From Vreelandella sedimenti (GTDB taxonomy: Bacteria > Pseudomonadota > Gammaproteobacteria > Pseudomonadales > Halomonadaceae), in the NCBI RefSeq assembly GCF_013416325.1, contig NZ_JACCGK010000004.1, positions 62,001-126,000 on the forward strand: DNA of 64,000 nucleotides. The letters run 5' to 3'. The notes under the pieces are model-generated. The model had not been told where the DNA came from, did not search any database, and saw only the letters and a list, made by a program, of their open reading frames with translations. Below, piece by piece: positions 1 through 10,048 of this stretch. The number at the start of each line of letters is the position of its first letter. Within the stretch, counting starts at the first letter, position 1. Made by a program: the position numbers and the translations under genes.

Positions 1-1629
1 AAGCGTCGCCTGTAAACCAATCGGCGCCAGTTCCAAGCGCTGTCCTGGGATCTCCAGTAAGTCGATCAGTTCATCCGTAGGCGGCTCTTTCCCCTGCAAC
101 GCCTCATCGTGCTCAAGCAGCCAACGTGCCAGTTCAGCGGCTTTTAGCGCCAGCACCGGTTTTTCCTCTGTTGACCGCTCAATCACTAACCACACCGGGT
201 TCTTCTCTAATAAAAGCCGCGCTTGATCAGGGGGGATCATTCGCTCGGTGCGCACTAGTTGACGCTCCATCACCGCAGGCACCGAAACCCGTGAGAGAGC
301 CTGCATCAACGGCTGCTGAAGCGGGTGCAACCCGTAGCGTACAGTGCTAATAAAGAAACCTTCACAGCCGGTCAATTGACGCGAGGTTAAGCACGCCACC
401 ACCACCGCCAGCATGCCGGGAAGCATGATACTCGGCGTATGGGTTAACTCCAAAAGCGCCATTAGGGCAGCCAGGGGCGCTTGTAATACCGCCCCCATCA
501 TTGCGGCCATACCTAGCATCGCGTAAATACCAGGATCCGCGGCTTTATCAGACCAAAGCCAGCCCCCCAGTAAACCAAACAGTGCGCCTGTGGCAGCACC
601 TATGACCAACACCGGGCCGATAATACCAATGGGTACACCACCAGCGACAGTTAGCGCCGTAAGCAGCAGTTTGACAATCATCAGCGCCAGCAGCACTTTA
701 ATTTCCAGCTGGTTATTGAGCGCCGCCGCTACGCTGTCATAACCGATGCCCTGAACCTGAGGAAACCACCAAGCCACCGCGCCAGTTGCCACACCCACCA
801 AGCCAAGACGCATCCAGAGCGGCCACAGCATAATCCGCTGACTGCGTGAAATATGAATAAACAGCCCCGCTAGCAGACCAATCACCAGCCCGGTAAACAC
901 AATCCACGGCAAGTTGATAAGTGAACCTAATGCTATCTCAGGGATACGAAAAGCGGGTTCGTTGCCATACGCTAGCTGCGCCACCAGCGCACCCATGGTA
1001 GAGGCCAAAATCACGGGCATAAAACTCATCAATGTGTACTCCATCATCACCACTTCCATGGCGAAGATGACACCCGCGATAGGCGTGTTAAAAGAGGCGG
1101 AAATAGCTGCTGCGGTACCACAAGCCACGAGTACTCTGAGACTATTATTGGGCAAGCGCATCTGTTGACCTAACCCACTGGCCGCCGCCGCGCCTAAATG
1201 AATCGCTGGACCCTCGCGTCCAGCAGAGAGCCCGCCCAATACCACCACAACACCTACCCACCACTGATTTAACCAATTGCGTAACGGAAAACGGCCCTGA
1301 TGATAGGTAAGCCGCTCAATTACATGGCCAACGCCCAACTTACGCGCTGCCGGTTTTTGCCGGTACAGCAGCACACCCACAAGTGTAACCGCCAACATAG
1401 GTAGCAGTGCACGCAGCCAGGGCGCCATGCTTTCAAACGCTTCTGGGTCGCCATCGGTCATGTAGAGCGCGGCGCCCGCCTCCAATAGCAGCCGAAACGC
1501 CACCATCACAGCGCCGGTAATGATCCCCGAGACAAGGCCCAGCAAACAGAGTTGCGGAAGGGCGTCGACGTTGGCCAACTGGCGACGAAAACTCTCTAAG
1601 GTAAAATCCGATCGGGAAAAACGCGCCAC
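1..1629 (-). CDS. ClC-family chloride channel/transporter (3' end outside the window)
   Basis: Membrane protein that moves chloride or similar anions. The reading frame is open for 543 codons from a GTG at 1629 to the window edge, preceded by an AAGGAAGG ribosome site. The ClC selectivity signature GREGPAIH is at residues 137-144, with the gating glutamate at E139, and hydrophobic helices follow. The last roughly 120 residues visible look like a cytoplasmic CBS-type region. Two positions differ from the E. coli exchanger. The internal proton glutamate (E203 there) aligns with V193 in AMEVVMMEY, and the central serine of GSGIP aligns with V100 in GVGHV. Valine at the first of these positions is typical of ClC channels, so passive conduction is possible. 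That is inference from alignment by eye. The gene is divergent from argC. Confidence 0.9.
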   Translation of the reverse strand, partial: MARFSRSDFTLESFRRQLANVDALPQLCLLGLVSGIITGAVMVAFRLLLEAGAALYMTDGDPEAFESMAPWLRALLPMLAVTLVGVLLYRQKPAARKLGVGHVIERLTYHQGRFPLRNWLNQWWVGVVVVLGGLSAGREGPAIHLGAAAASGLGQQMRLPNNSLRVLVACGTAAAISASFNTPIAGVIFAMEVVMMEYTLMSFMPVILASTMGALVAQLAYGNEPAFRIPEIALGSLINLPWIVFTGLVIGLLAGLFIHISRSQRIMLWPLWMRLGLVGVATGAVAWWFPQVQGIGYDSVAAALNNQLEIKVLLALMIVKLLLTALTVAGGVPIGIIGPVLVIGAATGALFGLLGGWLWSDKAADPGIYAMLGMAAMMGAVLQAPLAALMALLELTHTPSIMLPGMLAVVVACLTSRQLTGCEGFFISTVRYGLHPLQQPLMQALSRVSVPAVMERQLVRTERMIPPDQARLLLEKNPVWLVIERSTEEKPVLALKAAELARWLLEHDEALQGKEPPTDELIDLLEIPGQRLELAPIGLQATL

Positions 1630-1763
1630 AGTGACCTTCCTTACTCTTGTATCTTTACACTCTTGTGTATCATAGCTGGATACGCTTAAACAGCTTGGTG
1701 TCCTATGCTTAAGCTAATAGCGAATTTGGTTTTCTACTCAGCGGCACCCGTAAGGAGTGATTT

Positions 1764-2798
1764 GTGATTAAGGTCGGCATTGTTGGCGGTACAGGTTACA
1801 CCGGCGTTGAACTACTGCGGCTACTCGCCCAACACCCCCAAGTTAACGTAGCCATGATTACCTCGCGCTCGGAAACCGGCGTCAAGGTGTGCGACATGTA
1901 CCCCAATCTGCGCGGTCATTACAACACGCTGGCATTTAGCGAGCCGGACGCCAAACAGTTGGGCGCCATGGATGCGGTATTTTTTTCCACCCCCCATGGC
2001 GTTGCCCACACCCTAGCGGGTGAGCTACTCGAAAACGGCACTCGGGTGATTGATCTATCAGCCGACTTCCGGCTGCGCGATACAGAAGAGTGGAGCCGCT
2101 GGTACGGTCAGGCCCACGGCGCCCCGGAATTGTTGCAAGAGGCGGTTTACGGGCTGCCGGAAATGCACCGGGAGAAAATCAAAAACGCACGGTTAATTGC
2201 GGTTCCCGGTTGCTACCCCACCAGCGTTCAGTTGGGCTACCTGCCGCTTTTGGAAGCGGGTTTGATCGACCCAAGCCAACTCATTGCTGACTGCAAATCC
2301 GGCGTTACCGGCGCAGGCCGCGGCGCTAAAGTAGGCTCACTGCTCGCCGAAGCCAGCGAGTCGATGAAGGCCTACGGCGCCTCGGGCCACCGCCACCTGC
2401 CGGAAATTAGCCAAGGACTTAGAGATATCCAGCAATCCACGGTGGGTTTAACCTTTGTGCCCCACCTAACACCGATGATTCGCGGCATTCACTCCACACT
2501 CTACGGCCAGCTAACCGCTGACCCCGGCGATCTGCAGGCACTGTTTGAGCAGCGCTACGCCGACGAACCCTTTGTCGATGTGATGCCTGCGGGGAGCCAC
2601 CCTGAAACGCGCAGTGTCAAAGGCATCAACACCTGCCGCTTGGCAGTCCACCGGCCTAACAATGGCAACACGGTGGTCGTGCTATCGGTGATCGATAACC
2701 TGGTCAAAGGCGCTTCAGGCCAAGCAATCCAAAATCTCAACTTAATGTTTGGCTTTGAAGAGAATACCGGTCTCACTGCCCCTGCGCTGATGCCTTGA
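1764..2798 (+). CDS. argC: N-acetyl-gamma-glutamyl-phosphate reductase
   Basis: Cytoplasmic enzyme of arginine synthesis that reduces N-acetylglutamyl-5-phosphate to the semialdehyde with NADPH. The protein has 344 residues, the normal size. The N-terminal nucleotide-binding motif is [10 protein letters not shown] (residues 5-14), and the catalytic cysteine is C150 in VPGCYPTS. Translation starts at GTG 1764, seven bases after a TAAGGAG ribosome site at 1751. No other arginine genes lie next to it. Downstream is a structured repeat element and then erpA. Confidence 0.97.
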   Translation: MIKVGIVGGTGYTGVELLRLLAQHPQVNVAMITSRSETGVKVCDMYPNLRGHYNTLAFSEPDAKQLGAMDAVFFSTPHGVAHTLAGELLENGTRVIDLSADFRLRDTEEWSRWYGQAHGAPELLQEAVYGLPEMHREKIKNARLIAVPGCYPTSVQLGYLPLLEAGLIDPSQLIADCKSGVTGAGRGAKVGSLLAEASESMKAYGASGHRHLPEISQGLRDIQQSTVGLTFVPHLTPMIRGIHSTLYGQLTADPGDLQALFEQRYADEPFVDVMPAGSHPETRSVKGINTCRLAVHRPNNGNTVVVLSVIDNLVKGASGQAIQNLNLMFGFEENTGLTAPALMP

Positions 2799-2858
2799 AC
2801 CAAACAAAACACCAGTATGCAGAGGGTACTCAAAGAGGTTCTTTGCCAAGGCAGGTGC

Positions 2859-3000
2859 GAGGGCAGGTTGGAGCGAGGGTCTTTCGACATGGCCGGAAAA
2901 TGTTCCCGACAATTCCGGCATTTCCGCCATCCATGGCGGTCAGATGTCGAAAGTAGCGCCCATGGACGGGTTCACAGCGCCCTCGCGGAAACCTGCCCTC
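2859..3000. repeat. Intergenic multi-hairpin palindromic element
   Basis: The 332-base gap between argC and erpA holds no credible gene but has nested inverted repeats. The outer arms GAGGGCAGGTT (2859-2869) and AACCTGCCCTC (2990-3000) are perfect complements. Inside them, CTTTCGACAT (2881-2890) pairs with ATGTCGAAAG (2944-2953), CCGGAA (2893-2898) pairs with TTCCGG (2913-2918), and CCGCCAT (2924-2930) pairs with ATGGCGG (2933-2939). The layout resembles REP/BIME-type or MITE-like intergenic elements. It may also stabilise or end the argC transcript. No second copy was noticed in this window. Confidence 0.7.
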
Positions 3001-3130
3001 ACCAGCTAAGGGCTGCAAGCTAAGCTTCACCTAACTAATTTCCAGCAATAGTTGACCAATTTGCTGGGAATTACCCATAATCATCCCCCAATGCCGATTT
3101 ATTCGTTCTTAAAGCTCGCGGGAGGTACCC

Positions 3131-3484
3131 ATGAGCGGTGCAGAAGCCTTTGTTCCTACTCCACTACTGCTCTCTGATAGCGCACGCAAACGTATTAATG
3201 CGCTGATTGCAGAAGAAAATAACCCATCCCTTAAACTGCGGGTCTATGTAACTGGTGGCGGCTGTTCAGGTTTTCAGTACGGTTTCGACTTTGCAGAAAA
3301 CGTCGCTGACGATGACACCGTTATTGAGTTCGGTAACGCAGCTCTAGTGGTTGATCCCCTCTCCTACCAATACTTGGTAGGCTCCACCGTCGACTACGAA
3401 GAGGGCCTGGCGGGCGCACGTTTTCGCGTTCAGAACCCTAATGCCACCACCACCTGCGGCTGCGGCGCCTCCTTTATGGTCTAA
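3131..3484 (+). CDS. erpA: Iron-sulfur cluster insertion protein ErpA
   Basis: A-type carrier that delivers Fe-S clusters to apoproteins, including isoprenoid-pathway enzymes. It has 117 residues, the usual length. The three conserved ligands are C45 in [11 protein letters not shown] and C109 and C111 in the terminal CGCG motif. The C-terminal FMV ending and an N-terminal extension before LLLSDSA fit ErpA better than IscA. The ATG at 3131 follows a GGGAGG ribosome site. It stands alone, with the palindromic element upstream and an ABC importer downstream. Confidence 0.95.
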   Translation: MSGAEAFVPTPLLLSDSARKRINALIAEENNPSLKLRVYVTGGGCSGFQYGFDFAENVADDDTVIEFGNAALVVDPLSYQYLVGSTVDYEEGLAGARFRVQNPNATTTCGCGASFMV

Positions 3485-3645
3485 ACAGCGTTGGCCCACA
3501 GCGCTCCCCGTGACTTGACGCCTTGTCGGTTTCTCGCCAAGGTTAATAGGTCAACAACGGCTTAAATAACGGTTTATAAAGAGCATCAAACGGTAAAAAA
3601 CCGCTTTGTAACCCGCCACCAGCCACATAAAGCACGGGGAAACTT

Positions 3646-4422
3646 ATGAAAGTAGCACTACCACTCAGCCTAACCAAAACAACGCTGGCGCTTGCACTGG
3701 GATTGGGCAGCGCCACTGCCGCCATGGCCCAAACGCCATCGGTGAACGTGGCCACTGACCCAAGCTTTGTGCCGTTTGAAATGATGGATCAAGAGACCGG
3801 CGAAATGGTCGGCTTCGATATGGATATCATCAACGAAGTCGCCGAACGCGCAGGCTTTGAAGTCAACCTCACTACCATGGAGTTCTCCGGCATTATTCCC
3901 GCCGTGCAAACCGGTAGCCAGGAAATCGCCATTGCCGGTACCACCATTACGGAAGAGCGTGCAGAAGTTGTCGACTTCTCCGACCCCTACTACGATTCCG
4001 GTCTTCGCATTATTGTGCGTGCCGACAATGACAGCGTCGAAACGCTAGAAGACCTTCAGGATCTCGCCGTTGGTACCAAAATTGGTTCCACCAGCTACGA
4101 CTACCTGCAGCAAGAGCTTGGCGAAGATGCAGAAATCACCCCCTTCCCGGGTACTGCCGACATGTACATGGCGCTGCTAGGCCGTAACGTTGACGCGGTG
4201 CTCTATGACGCCCCTAACGTCGCCTACTTCTCGCAAACCCGTGGCGAAGGCCGTACCAAGGTTGTTGGCCCGCTATATGAAGGTCAGCAGTACGGCATCG
4301 TCTTTCACAAAGGCAGCGAGTGGGTGGAACCCACCAACGAAGCACTCGCCGCGATGAAGGAAGACGGCACTTACGATGAGATCTACACCAAATGGTTTGG
4401 TGAAGCCCCCAGCGAAGAGTGA
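3646..4422 (+). CDS. Amino-acid ABC transporter, periplasmic substrate-binding protein
   Basis: Periplasmic receptor of a polar/basic amino-acid importer (family 3 solute-binding fold). It has 258 residues with a clear signal peptide that is probably cleaved after AMA near residue 28. The mature protein starts with [16 protein letters not shown], typical of the HisJ/ArtJ/GlnH group, and contains the family stretch [16 protein letters not shown]. The mature chain is rich in Asp and Glu, as expected for a periplasmic protein of a halophile. It is first in a three-gene operon with a permease and an ATPase. A hairpin after the stop probably keeps it more abundant than the membrane parts. The substrate cannot be assigned from sequence alone. 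Confidence 0.93.
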   Translation: MKVALPLSLTKTTLALALGLGSATAAMAQTPSVNVATDPSFVPFEMMDQETGEMVGFDMDIINEVAERAGFEVNLTTMEFSGIIPAVQTGSQEIAIAGTTITEERAEVVDFSDPYYDSGLRIIVRADNDSVETLEDLQDLAVGTKIGSTSYDYLQQELGEDAEITPFPGTADMYMALLGRNVDAVLYDAPNVAYFSQTRGEGRTKVVGPLYEGQQYGIVFHKGSEWVEPTNEALAAMKEDGTYDEIYTKWFGEAPSEE

Positions 4423-4456
4423 GTGTAAAACCTCAACAATAGCGTAACGCCATTAC

Positions 4457-4485
4457 AGGGCCGGGTGGCCAAAACCCCCGGCCCT
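4457..4485 (+). other. Intra-operon hairpin between binding protein and permease
   Basis: Perfect 9-bp stem AGGGCCGGG (4457-4465) with CCCGGCCCT (4477-4485) and an 11-base loop. There is no T-run directly behind it, so it is more likely an mRNA-stabilising or attenuating element than a full terminator. This arrangement is common after the binding-protein gene of ABC importers. Confidence 0.7.
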
Positions 4486-4541
4486 GCTGCGTTGATCATG
4501 TGTTTTTTTGCCAACTGCTTTTTTGTTTCAGGAGTCTACGC

Positions 4542-5213
4542 GTGGACGTCAATTTTCAGTTTGATTGGTCGGCGGCGTTTGGGTCTATCCCTTACCTGCT
4601 GCCGGGTATTCCCTGGACGCTACTTATCTCATTTGGCGGCTTGGCCATTGGTTTTTTTATCGGCATATTCTTTGGCCTGTTACGCATTAGCCGCCTGCGC
4701 TGGCTACGCTGGCCGGCCATCATTTATGTCGAAGTGTTCCGCGGCACGCCGATTCTAGTCCAAGTGCTGTTTATTTTTTACGGCTTACCACAACTGCTGG
4801 GTGGGCCAATTAACGCCCTGGTCGCCGGGATTGCCGCGATCGCCGTTAATTCCGGCGCTTACATCTCTGAAATCGTGCGCGGCGGTGTGCAGTCGATTGA
4901 GCGAGGTCAAGGGGAAGCTTCGCTCTCTCTGGGCCTTTCCCGCACTCAGGCGTTTCGCTACGTTATCTGGCCCCAGGCGTTTCGGCGCATGATCCCGCCC
5001 CTTGGCAACCAAGGCATTATCAGTATCAAAGATACCTCTCTGTTCTCGGTGATCGGCGTAGGTGAGCTAGTGCGCCAAGGGCAGATCTATATCGCCACCA
5101 CCTTCACGGCCCTTGAGGTCTACTTTATGGTCGCCCTTATGTATCTCGCGATCACCTGGACGCTCTCCATCATCCTGCGCCAACTTGAGCGCAGAGGTCT
5201 GGCCGGACAATAA
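4542..5213 (+). CDS. Amino-acid ABC transporter permease (HisM/GlnP type)
   Basis: Inner-membrane subunit of the polar amino-acid importer. The chosen GTG start at 4542 follows GGAG at 4531-4534 by seven bases and gives 223 residues, normal for the family. An in-frame ATG at 4500 would add an unlikely Cys/Phe-rich leader that overlaps a T-run. The chain has several membrane helices and the EAA loop that contacts the ATPase ([15 protein letters not shown] followed by [19 protein letters not shown]). The operon has only one permease, so the channel is probably a homodimer. Confidence 0.92.
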   Translation: MDVNFQFDWSAAFGSIPYLLPGIPWTLLISFGGLAIGFFIGIFFGLLRISRLRWLRWPAIIYVEVFRGTPILVQVLFIFYGLPQLLGGPINALVAGIAAIAVNSGAYISEIVRGGVQSIERGQGEASLSLGLSRTQAFRYVIWPQAFRRMIPPLGNQGIISIKDTSLFSVIGVGELVRQGQIYIATTFTALEVYFMVALMYLAITWTLSIILRQLERRGLAGQ

Positions 5214-5224
5214 GGACACGCGCA

Positions 5225-5995
5225 ATGAGCGAGACATTGAAAAACACAACGCAACCAATTGTGCGTATGCAGCAGCTCAACAAACACTTTGGCAGCCTGC
5301 ACGTACTCAACGATATTGACCTTACGATAGTGCCCGGTGAAGTTGTCGTGATCATCGGTGCCAGTGGCTCAGGTAAATCGACGCTGATTCGCTGTATTAA
5401 CGGCCTGGAAGAGTTCCAATCAGGCAGTTTGGTGGTCGATAACAACGAACTGCTGCCCCATGGAAAGAGCACCCAAGCACTGCAAACCATCCGCACCGAA
5501 GTAGGCATGGTCTTTCAGCAGTTCAACCTGTTTCCTCATCTCAGCGTCATTGATAACGTCACCCTCGCGCCGATGAAAGTGCGCGGTTTAAGCCGTGACG
5601 ACGCGGTCAGTAATGCCAAACGTTTGCTTGACCGGGTGGGTATCGCCGACCAGGCCGATAAGTACCCCAGCCAGCTCTCAGGCGGCCAACAGCAGCGTGT
5701 GGCGCTCGCTCGTGCCTTGGCTATGGAACCCCGGCTGATGCTATTTGACGAACCCACATCGGCGCTTGACCCGGAAATGATCGGTGAAGTGCTCGATGCC
5801 ATGCGTGAACTGGCCAAAGAGGGCATGACTATGGTGATTGTTACCCATGAAATGGGCTTTGCCCGTGAGGTTGCCGACCGGGTGATTTTTATCCATAAAG
5901 GCGAGATTACCGAGCAGGGCCATCCAGAAAAACTGTTCGATTCACCGCAGCATGAACGTACTCAATCCTTCCTTGCGCGGGTGCTAAAACACTAG
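5225..5995 (+). CDS. Amino-acid ABC transporter ATP-binding protein (GlnQ type)
   Basis: ATPase that powers the importer encoded just upstream, 11 bases after the permease stop. It has 256 residues. It shows Walker [10 protein letters not shown] (about residues 44-52), a Q-loop region [13 protein letters not shown], signature LSGGQQQR, Walker [13 protein letters not shown] and the switch histidine in IVTHEM. All catalytic motifs are intact. The operon ends at the terminator at 6080-6108, and the replication origin lies just beyond. Confidence 0.96.
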   Translation: MSETLKNTTQPIVRMQQLNKHFGSLHVLNDIDLTIVPGEVVVIIGASGSGKSTLIRCINGLEEFQSGSLVVDNNELLPHGKSTQALQTIRTEVGMVFQQFNLFPHLSVIDNVTLAPMKVRGLSRDDAVSNAKRLLDRVGIADQADKYPSQLSGGQQQRVALARALAMEPRLMLFDEPTSALDPEMIGEVLDAMRELAKEGMTMVIVTHEMGFAREVADRVIFIHKGEITEQGHPEKLFDSPQHERTQSFLARVLKH

Positions 5996-6079
5996 ATGTA
6001 GCCATTCAATGCCCTAGCATAGACCTGCGTTTGGCACCTAAATAACTCGTTCGCTGATGCGAAATGACGCTTTTTTACC

Positions 6080-6108
6080 GGCCTGTCGACACGACAGGCC
6101 ATTTTTTT
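6080..6108 (+). terminator. Rho-independent terminator of the amino-acid ABC operon
   Basis: Perfect 9-bp stem GGCCTGTCG (6080-6088) with CGACAGGCC (6092-6100), a 3-base loop, then ATTTTTTT. It isolates the origin region from transcription coming from the left. Confidence 0.92.
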
Positions 6109-6512
6109 GCCTGTGGATAAACTTTTTTTACATTGATCGTTTTTATCTCCGTAAGGCCTACCATGGGAGTCTCTCAGCGTTAGCTCCACACCCAACGATG
6201 GTTGTTCACAGCTGCGGTAACAACCCAGGTACTGGCCGGTGGATAAGCCGTGGCTAATTGCATCTGTGGATAAGGTGCTATTTCATCCACAGGCTTAGCA
6301 CCCTTTCTACCCAGGCACTCCCGTCTTCAAACATGTAGAAGTCAACAATATAAGTTAATGAAATAATTAATGATTAATCGCTTATACACAGAAATTGTCC
6401 ACACTAGTAATTACAACATTTACAGAACTTCTCTTATTTTATATTTATATTGTTATTAATAGAGGCGGTTTAGCGATTTGAGGTGTGGAAAAACCTGACG
6501 GTTACCCACAGG
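6106..6512. other. Chromosomal replication origin (oriC)
   Basis: The 617-base stretch between the ABC importer and mnmG has no gene but carries a cluster of DnaA boxes. Perfect TTATNCACA matches are at 6112-6120 (reverse), 6265-6273 (reverse) and 6382-6390 (forward). TTTTCCACA is at 6484-6492 (reverse). One-mismatch boxes lie at 6202-6210, 6238-6246 (reverse), 6283-6291, 6395-6403 and 6502-6510. Two very AT-rich tracts (about 6343-6380 and 6404-6470) are candidate unwinding regions, and a 13-mer-like GATCGTTTTTATCT is at 6136. The position beside mnmG (gidA), with rsmG and parAB following, matches the oriC setting known in gammaproteobacteria such as E. coli. Only two GATC sites were noticed, far fewer than in E. 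coli oriC. Confidence 0.88.
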
Positions 6513-6612
6513 GGGTTTATACTTGCCGACTCATTGATCTAAGGTGGCTGCGTCTAGAATCGACTGCATTGGCCACATCATCCGTGCCGACAGGCACAAG
6601 ACGAGGTGTTTC

Positions 6613-8517
6613 TTGAATTACCCCGACCGCTTTGACGTGATTGTCATCGGCGGTGGCCATGCGGGAACTGAAGCCGCACTGGCCTCTGCTCGTATGGGCT
6701 GTCAGACCCTGCTGCTCACCCATAACATCGAAACTCTGGGCCAAATGTCGTGTAATCCCGCGATTGGCGGCATCGGCAAAAGTCACTTGGTCAAGGAAAT
6801 TGATGCACTGGGTGGCGCCATGGGGCTTGCCACGGATTTGGGTGGCATCCAGTTTCGCGTGCTCAATGCCAGCAAAGGGCCCGCTGTTCGGGCCACCCGT
6901 GCCCAGGCTGACCGCATCCGTTATAAGGCAGCAATCCGCGGAATGCTGGAAAACCAGCCCAACTTAACGATTTTCCAGCAAGCCGCTGGTGATCTGATTG
7001 TGGATAACGACACCGTACGAGGCGTTGTCACGGAGACTGGGATTCGCTTTCATGCCGACAGCGTAGTGCTGTGTACCGGTACATTTTTGGGTGGCGTGAT
7101 TCATATTGGTTTGGATCAAAGCAAAGGCGGCCGAGCGGGTGATCCTCCCTCCAACGCGCTGGCTGAACGTCTGCGCGCCCTGCCGTTTCGGGTTGATCGT
7201 CTAAAAACCGGTACGCCGCCGCGCATCGATGCCAAAAGCGTGGATTTTTCCCAGTTGGAAGAGCAGCCCGGTGATAGCCCAACACCAGTTATGTCCTACC
7301 TGGGATCGCGGGAGATGCACCCTCAGCAGGTGAGTTGCCACATTGCTCACACCAATCAGCACACCCACGACCTGATTCTGGCCAACCTGGATCGTTCGCC
7401 GATGTATTCCGGCGTAATTGAAGGGATCGGGCCGCGTTACTGCCCATCGATTGAAGACAAGGTTCATCGCTTTGCCGATAAATCCAGCCACCAGGTGTTT
7501 ATCGAACCCGAAGGCTTGGATACCCATGAGCTCTACCCCAACGGCATCTCGACCTCGTTGCCTTTTGATGTGCAAATTCAAGTCGTGCGCTCCATCAAAG
7601 GCTTGGAAAATGCTCATATCACCCGGCCTGGCTATGCCATTGAGTACGACTTTTTTGATCCACGAGACTTAAGACACTCGCTGGAAACTAAATTTATCCA
7701 CAACCTGTTTTTTGCGGGTCAAATCAACGGCACTACCGGCTACGAAGAAGCCGGTGCTCAAGGTTTGCTCGCAGGCCTGAATGCCGCCCGCCGCGCTCAG
7801 GAGCTGGACGCCTGGTATCCCCGCCGCGATGAAGCCTATCTTGGTGTACTGGTTGATGATCTGATCACTATGGGTACCAAAGAGCCCTACCGGATGTTTA
7901 CTTCCCGTGCGGAGTACCGCCTGCTGTTGCGGGAAGACAACGCGGATTTGCGCTTAACCGAAGCGGGCCGGGAATTGGGTCTTGTCGACGACACGCGCTG
8001 GGCAGCGTTTAGCCAAAAACGCGAGGCTATCGAACAAGAGAGCGCGCGGCTAAGCACCCTGTGGATACAACCAGGAAGTCCAGCGGCTGAACAAGTGGCC
8101 GAAAAAACCGGCGCACCGCTTACTCGCGAGTATTGCCTGAGTGATTTGCTTAAACGCCCTGAATTGAATTACAGAGATTTGGCCAATCTGCCCGGTATTG
8201 AGGGCACCCTGGTCACTGACCCGGCAGTCGCCGAGCAGGTGCAGATTCAGGCTAAGTATCAAGGCTATATCGATCGCCAGCAGCATGAGATCGATAAGCT
8301 CAAGCGCCACGAAGCTACGCCACTGCCTGCGGAACTGGATTATTTGAAAGTCGAAGGTTTGTCTAACGAAATTCGCCAAAAGCTGGCTGAAGCGCGGCCG
8401 GAAACGCTTGCTCATGCGGCGCGGATTTCAGGGGTTACCCCGGCGGCCGTCTCTATTTTGCTGGTACATCTGAAAAAGCGCCGTTTGGTGGCCGCAGCTG
8501 AGGTGGTTAACGGATGA
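6613..8517 (+). CDS. mnmG: tRNA uridine-5-carboxymethylaminomethyl modification enzyme MnmG
   Basis: FAD-dependent enzyme that, with MnmE, installs the cmnm5 group on wobble uridine 34 of several tRNAs. The TTG at 6613 is the preferred start. It follows a GAGG ribosome site and gives [17 protein letters not shown], the normal MnmG beginning, with 634 residues. A GTG at 6544 would add 23 residues of non-family sequence. The FAD motif [10 protein letters not shown] is near residue 13, followed by CNPAIGG and, further on, GTTGYEEA. The C-terminal helical domain is complete. It overlaps rsmG by four bases (ATGA). It is the old gidA gene, transcribed away from the adjacent origin. Confidence 0.97.
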   Translation: MNYPDRFDVIVIGGGHAGTEAALASARMGCQTLLLTHNIETLGQMSCNPAIGGIGKSHLVKEIDALGGAMGLATDLGGIQFRVLNASKGPAVRATRAQADRIRYKAAIRGMLENQPNLTIFQQAAGDLIVDNDTVRGVVTETGIRFHADSVVLCTGTFLGGVIHIGLDQSKGGRAGDPPSNALAERLRALPFRVDRLKTGTPPRIDAKSVDFSQLEEQPGDSPTPVMSYLGSREMHPQQVSCHIAHTNQHTHDLILANLDRSPMYSGVIEGIGPRYCPSIEDKVHRFADKSSHQVFIEPEGLDTHELYPNGISTSLPFDVQIQVVRSIKGLENAHITRPGYAIEYDFFDPRDLRHSLETKFIHNLFFAGQINGTTGYEEAGAQGLLAGLNAARRAQELDAWYPRRDEAYLGVLVDDLITMGTKEPYRMFTSRAEYRLLLREDNADLRLTEAGRELGLVDDTRWAAFSQKREAIEQESARLSTLWIQPGSPAAEQVAEKTGAPLTREYCLSDLLKRPELNYRDLANLPGIEGTLVTDPAVAEQVQIQAKYQGYIDRQQHEIDKLKRHEATPLPAELDYLKVEGLSNEIRQKLAEARPETLAHAARISGVTPAAVSILLVHLKKRRLVAAAEVVNG

Positions 8518-9179
8518 GTTCGTTGAACCCACTGTTGAAGACTCTACCTGCAAGCGTTGCACCTCGGCTCGATCAAGGCCTTACCCAGTTAGGCATCGCC
8601 GTTGACGAACATCAACGCCAACAGCTGCTAGGCTTATTGGCGCTGTTGCACAAGTGGAACCGGGCTTATAACCTCACAGCGGTGCGCGATGTGGATGACA
8701 TGGTGTCGCGTCATGTGTTGGATAGCGCCGCTGTGTTGCCCTATGTGCTGGGGCCAAAGCTACTGGATGTGGGTGCGGGCCCTGGGCTTCCTGGCATTGT
8801 ATTAGCGATATTAGCCCCTCACCTTGATGTGACGCTGTTGGATAGTAATGGCAAAAAAGTGCGCTTTCAGCGTCAGGCGGTAATGGAGTTAGGGCTTGAA
8901 AACGTAACTCCCGTACAAGCGCGGGTGGAACAGTTTGAGGCCGCCGCTTTCGATCAGGTGATTTCCCGGGCTTTTGCCAGCTTGGTCGATTTTGTCACCT
9001 TGACCCGCCAGCTACCTAGCGCCGACGGCCAGTGGTTAGCCATGAAAGGCCCGGGTGCGGATGATGAACTGCGCGACTTACCTGCCGGTATATGTTTACA
9101 CCAGCGTCACCTGCTAGAAGTACCCTTTGAAGCAGCCCAGAGGCAGCTGCTGGTTTTAAATGTGAAAGCTGAATGTTGA
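8514..9179 (+). CDS. rsmG: 16S rRNA (guanine527-N7)-methyltransferase RsmG
   Basis: SAM-dependent methyltransferase acting on G527 of 16S rRNA in the 30S subunit. It has 221 residues. The SAM-binding glycine motif is [11 protein letters not shown], and the conserved acidic strand end is LLDSNGKK. The N-terminal segment [14 protein letters not shown] is typical of GidB. Translation is coupled to mnmG by an ATGA overlap. Loss of this gene gives low-level streptomycin resistance in other bacteria. Confidence 0.96.
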   Translation: MSSLNPLLKTLPASVAPRLDQGLTQLGIAVDEHQRQQLLGLLALLHKWNRAYNLTAVRDVDDMVSRHVLDSAAVLPYVLGPKLLDVGAGPGLPGIVLAILAPHLDVTLLDSNGKKVRFQRQAVMELGLENVTPVQARVEQFEAAAFDQVISRAFASLVDFVTLTRQLPSADGQWLAMKGPGADDELRDLPAGICLHQRHLLEVPFEAAQRQLLVLNVKAEC

Positions 9180-9220
9180 GAGCTGAACGTTGATTCTGAC
9201 CCCCAGAAGGAGTTGAGTAA

Positions 9221-9988
9221 GTGAGCCAGATCATTGCCCTGACCAACCAAAAAGGCGGCGTGGGCAAGACCACCTCGGCCGTTAACCTGGCGGCCAGTCT
9301 CGCTGCGCTCGACCGTCGCGTACTGCTGGTGGATCTTGACCCCCAAGGCCATGCCAGCATGGGCAGCGGAATCGATAAATATGAGCTCGATAAAAGCGTG
9401 CTTGACGTTCTCCTGGGCGAAGCAACGGCCGCTGATACGATTGTCAAAAAGCTGGCGGTCAAGTACGACGTACTGCCGGGTAACGGTGATCTCACCGCTG
9501 CCGAAGTCGAGCTGCTGGATCGCGATAAAAGCGAGAGCTGCTTAACCACCGCGCTTGCTTCGGTTTCGGATGCGTATGACGTAGTGCTGATCGATTGCCC
9601 GCCCTCATTGAACATGCTGACAGTGAATGCATTAACGGCTTCCGATAGCGTGCTGATCCCTCTTCAGTGCGAGTTTTATGCCCTGGAGGGGTTGTCGGCC
9701 CTGCTCGATACCGTTGAGCAGATTAAGCAAAATGTGAATCCTGATCTTGCCATTGCGGGGATTTTGCGCACCATGTACGACAAGCGCACCAGCCTCACGC
9801 GGGAAGTGGATAAGCAGTTGCGTGACTATTTTGGCGATATGCTATTGAAAACGACCATCCCGCGTAATGTAAAAGTTGCCGAAGCGCCAAGCCACGGGCT
9901 GCCCGTTACGCAATATGCCCGGTTCTCCCGGGGTAGCCAGGCCTATCGCGTGCTGGCGAAAGAGATGATTCGTCGTCTTTCACTGTAA
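9221..9988 (+). CDS. parA: Chromosome-partitioning ATPase ParA
   Basis: Deviant Walker-A ATPase that forms a gradient on the nucleoid and moves ParB-parS complexes during chromosome segregation. It has 255 residues and starts at GTG 9221 after AGAAGGAG. The deviant Walker A KGGVGKTTSAVNLA is near residue 11, Walker A' is VDLDPQGHAS and Walker B is VLIDCPPSL. It has no N-terminal HTH, so it is a chromosomal Soj-type protein. parB follows after 60 bases. Confidence 0.96.
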   Translation: MSQIIALTNQKGGVGKTTSAVNLAASLAALDRRVLLVDLDPQGHASMGSGIDKYELDKSVLDVLLGEATAADTIVKKLAVKYDVLPGNGDLTAAEVELLDRDKSESCLTTALASVSDAYDVVLIDCPPSLNMLTVNALTASDSVLIPLQCEFYALEGLSALLDTVEQIKQNVNPDLAIAGILRTMYDKRTSLTREVDKQLRDYFGDMLLKTTIPRNVKVAEAPSHGLPVTQYARFSRGSQAYRVLAKEMIRRLSL

Positions 9989-10048
9989 CCACTCTTCACT
10001 TCAACTCTTCAATTCAAAAAAGGGCGCTGAAAAAATGAGGGAAAGCGT

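Noticed and set aside
2817..3030. Opposing small frames inside the palindromic element
   Set aside because: They arise from the inverted-repeat DNA and lack start signals.
6544..6612. Longer MnmG from GTG 6544
   Set aside because: It would add 23 residues not seen in the family and run into the origin region. TTG 6613 has GAGG and the correct N-terminus.
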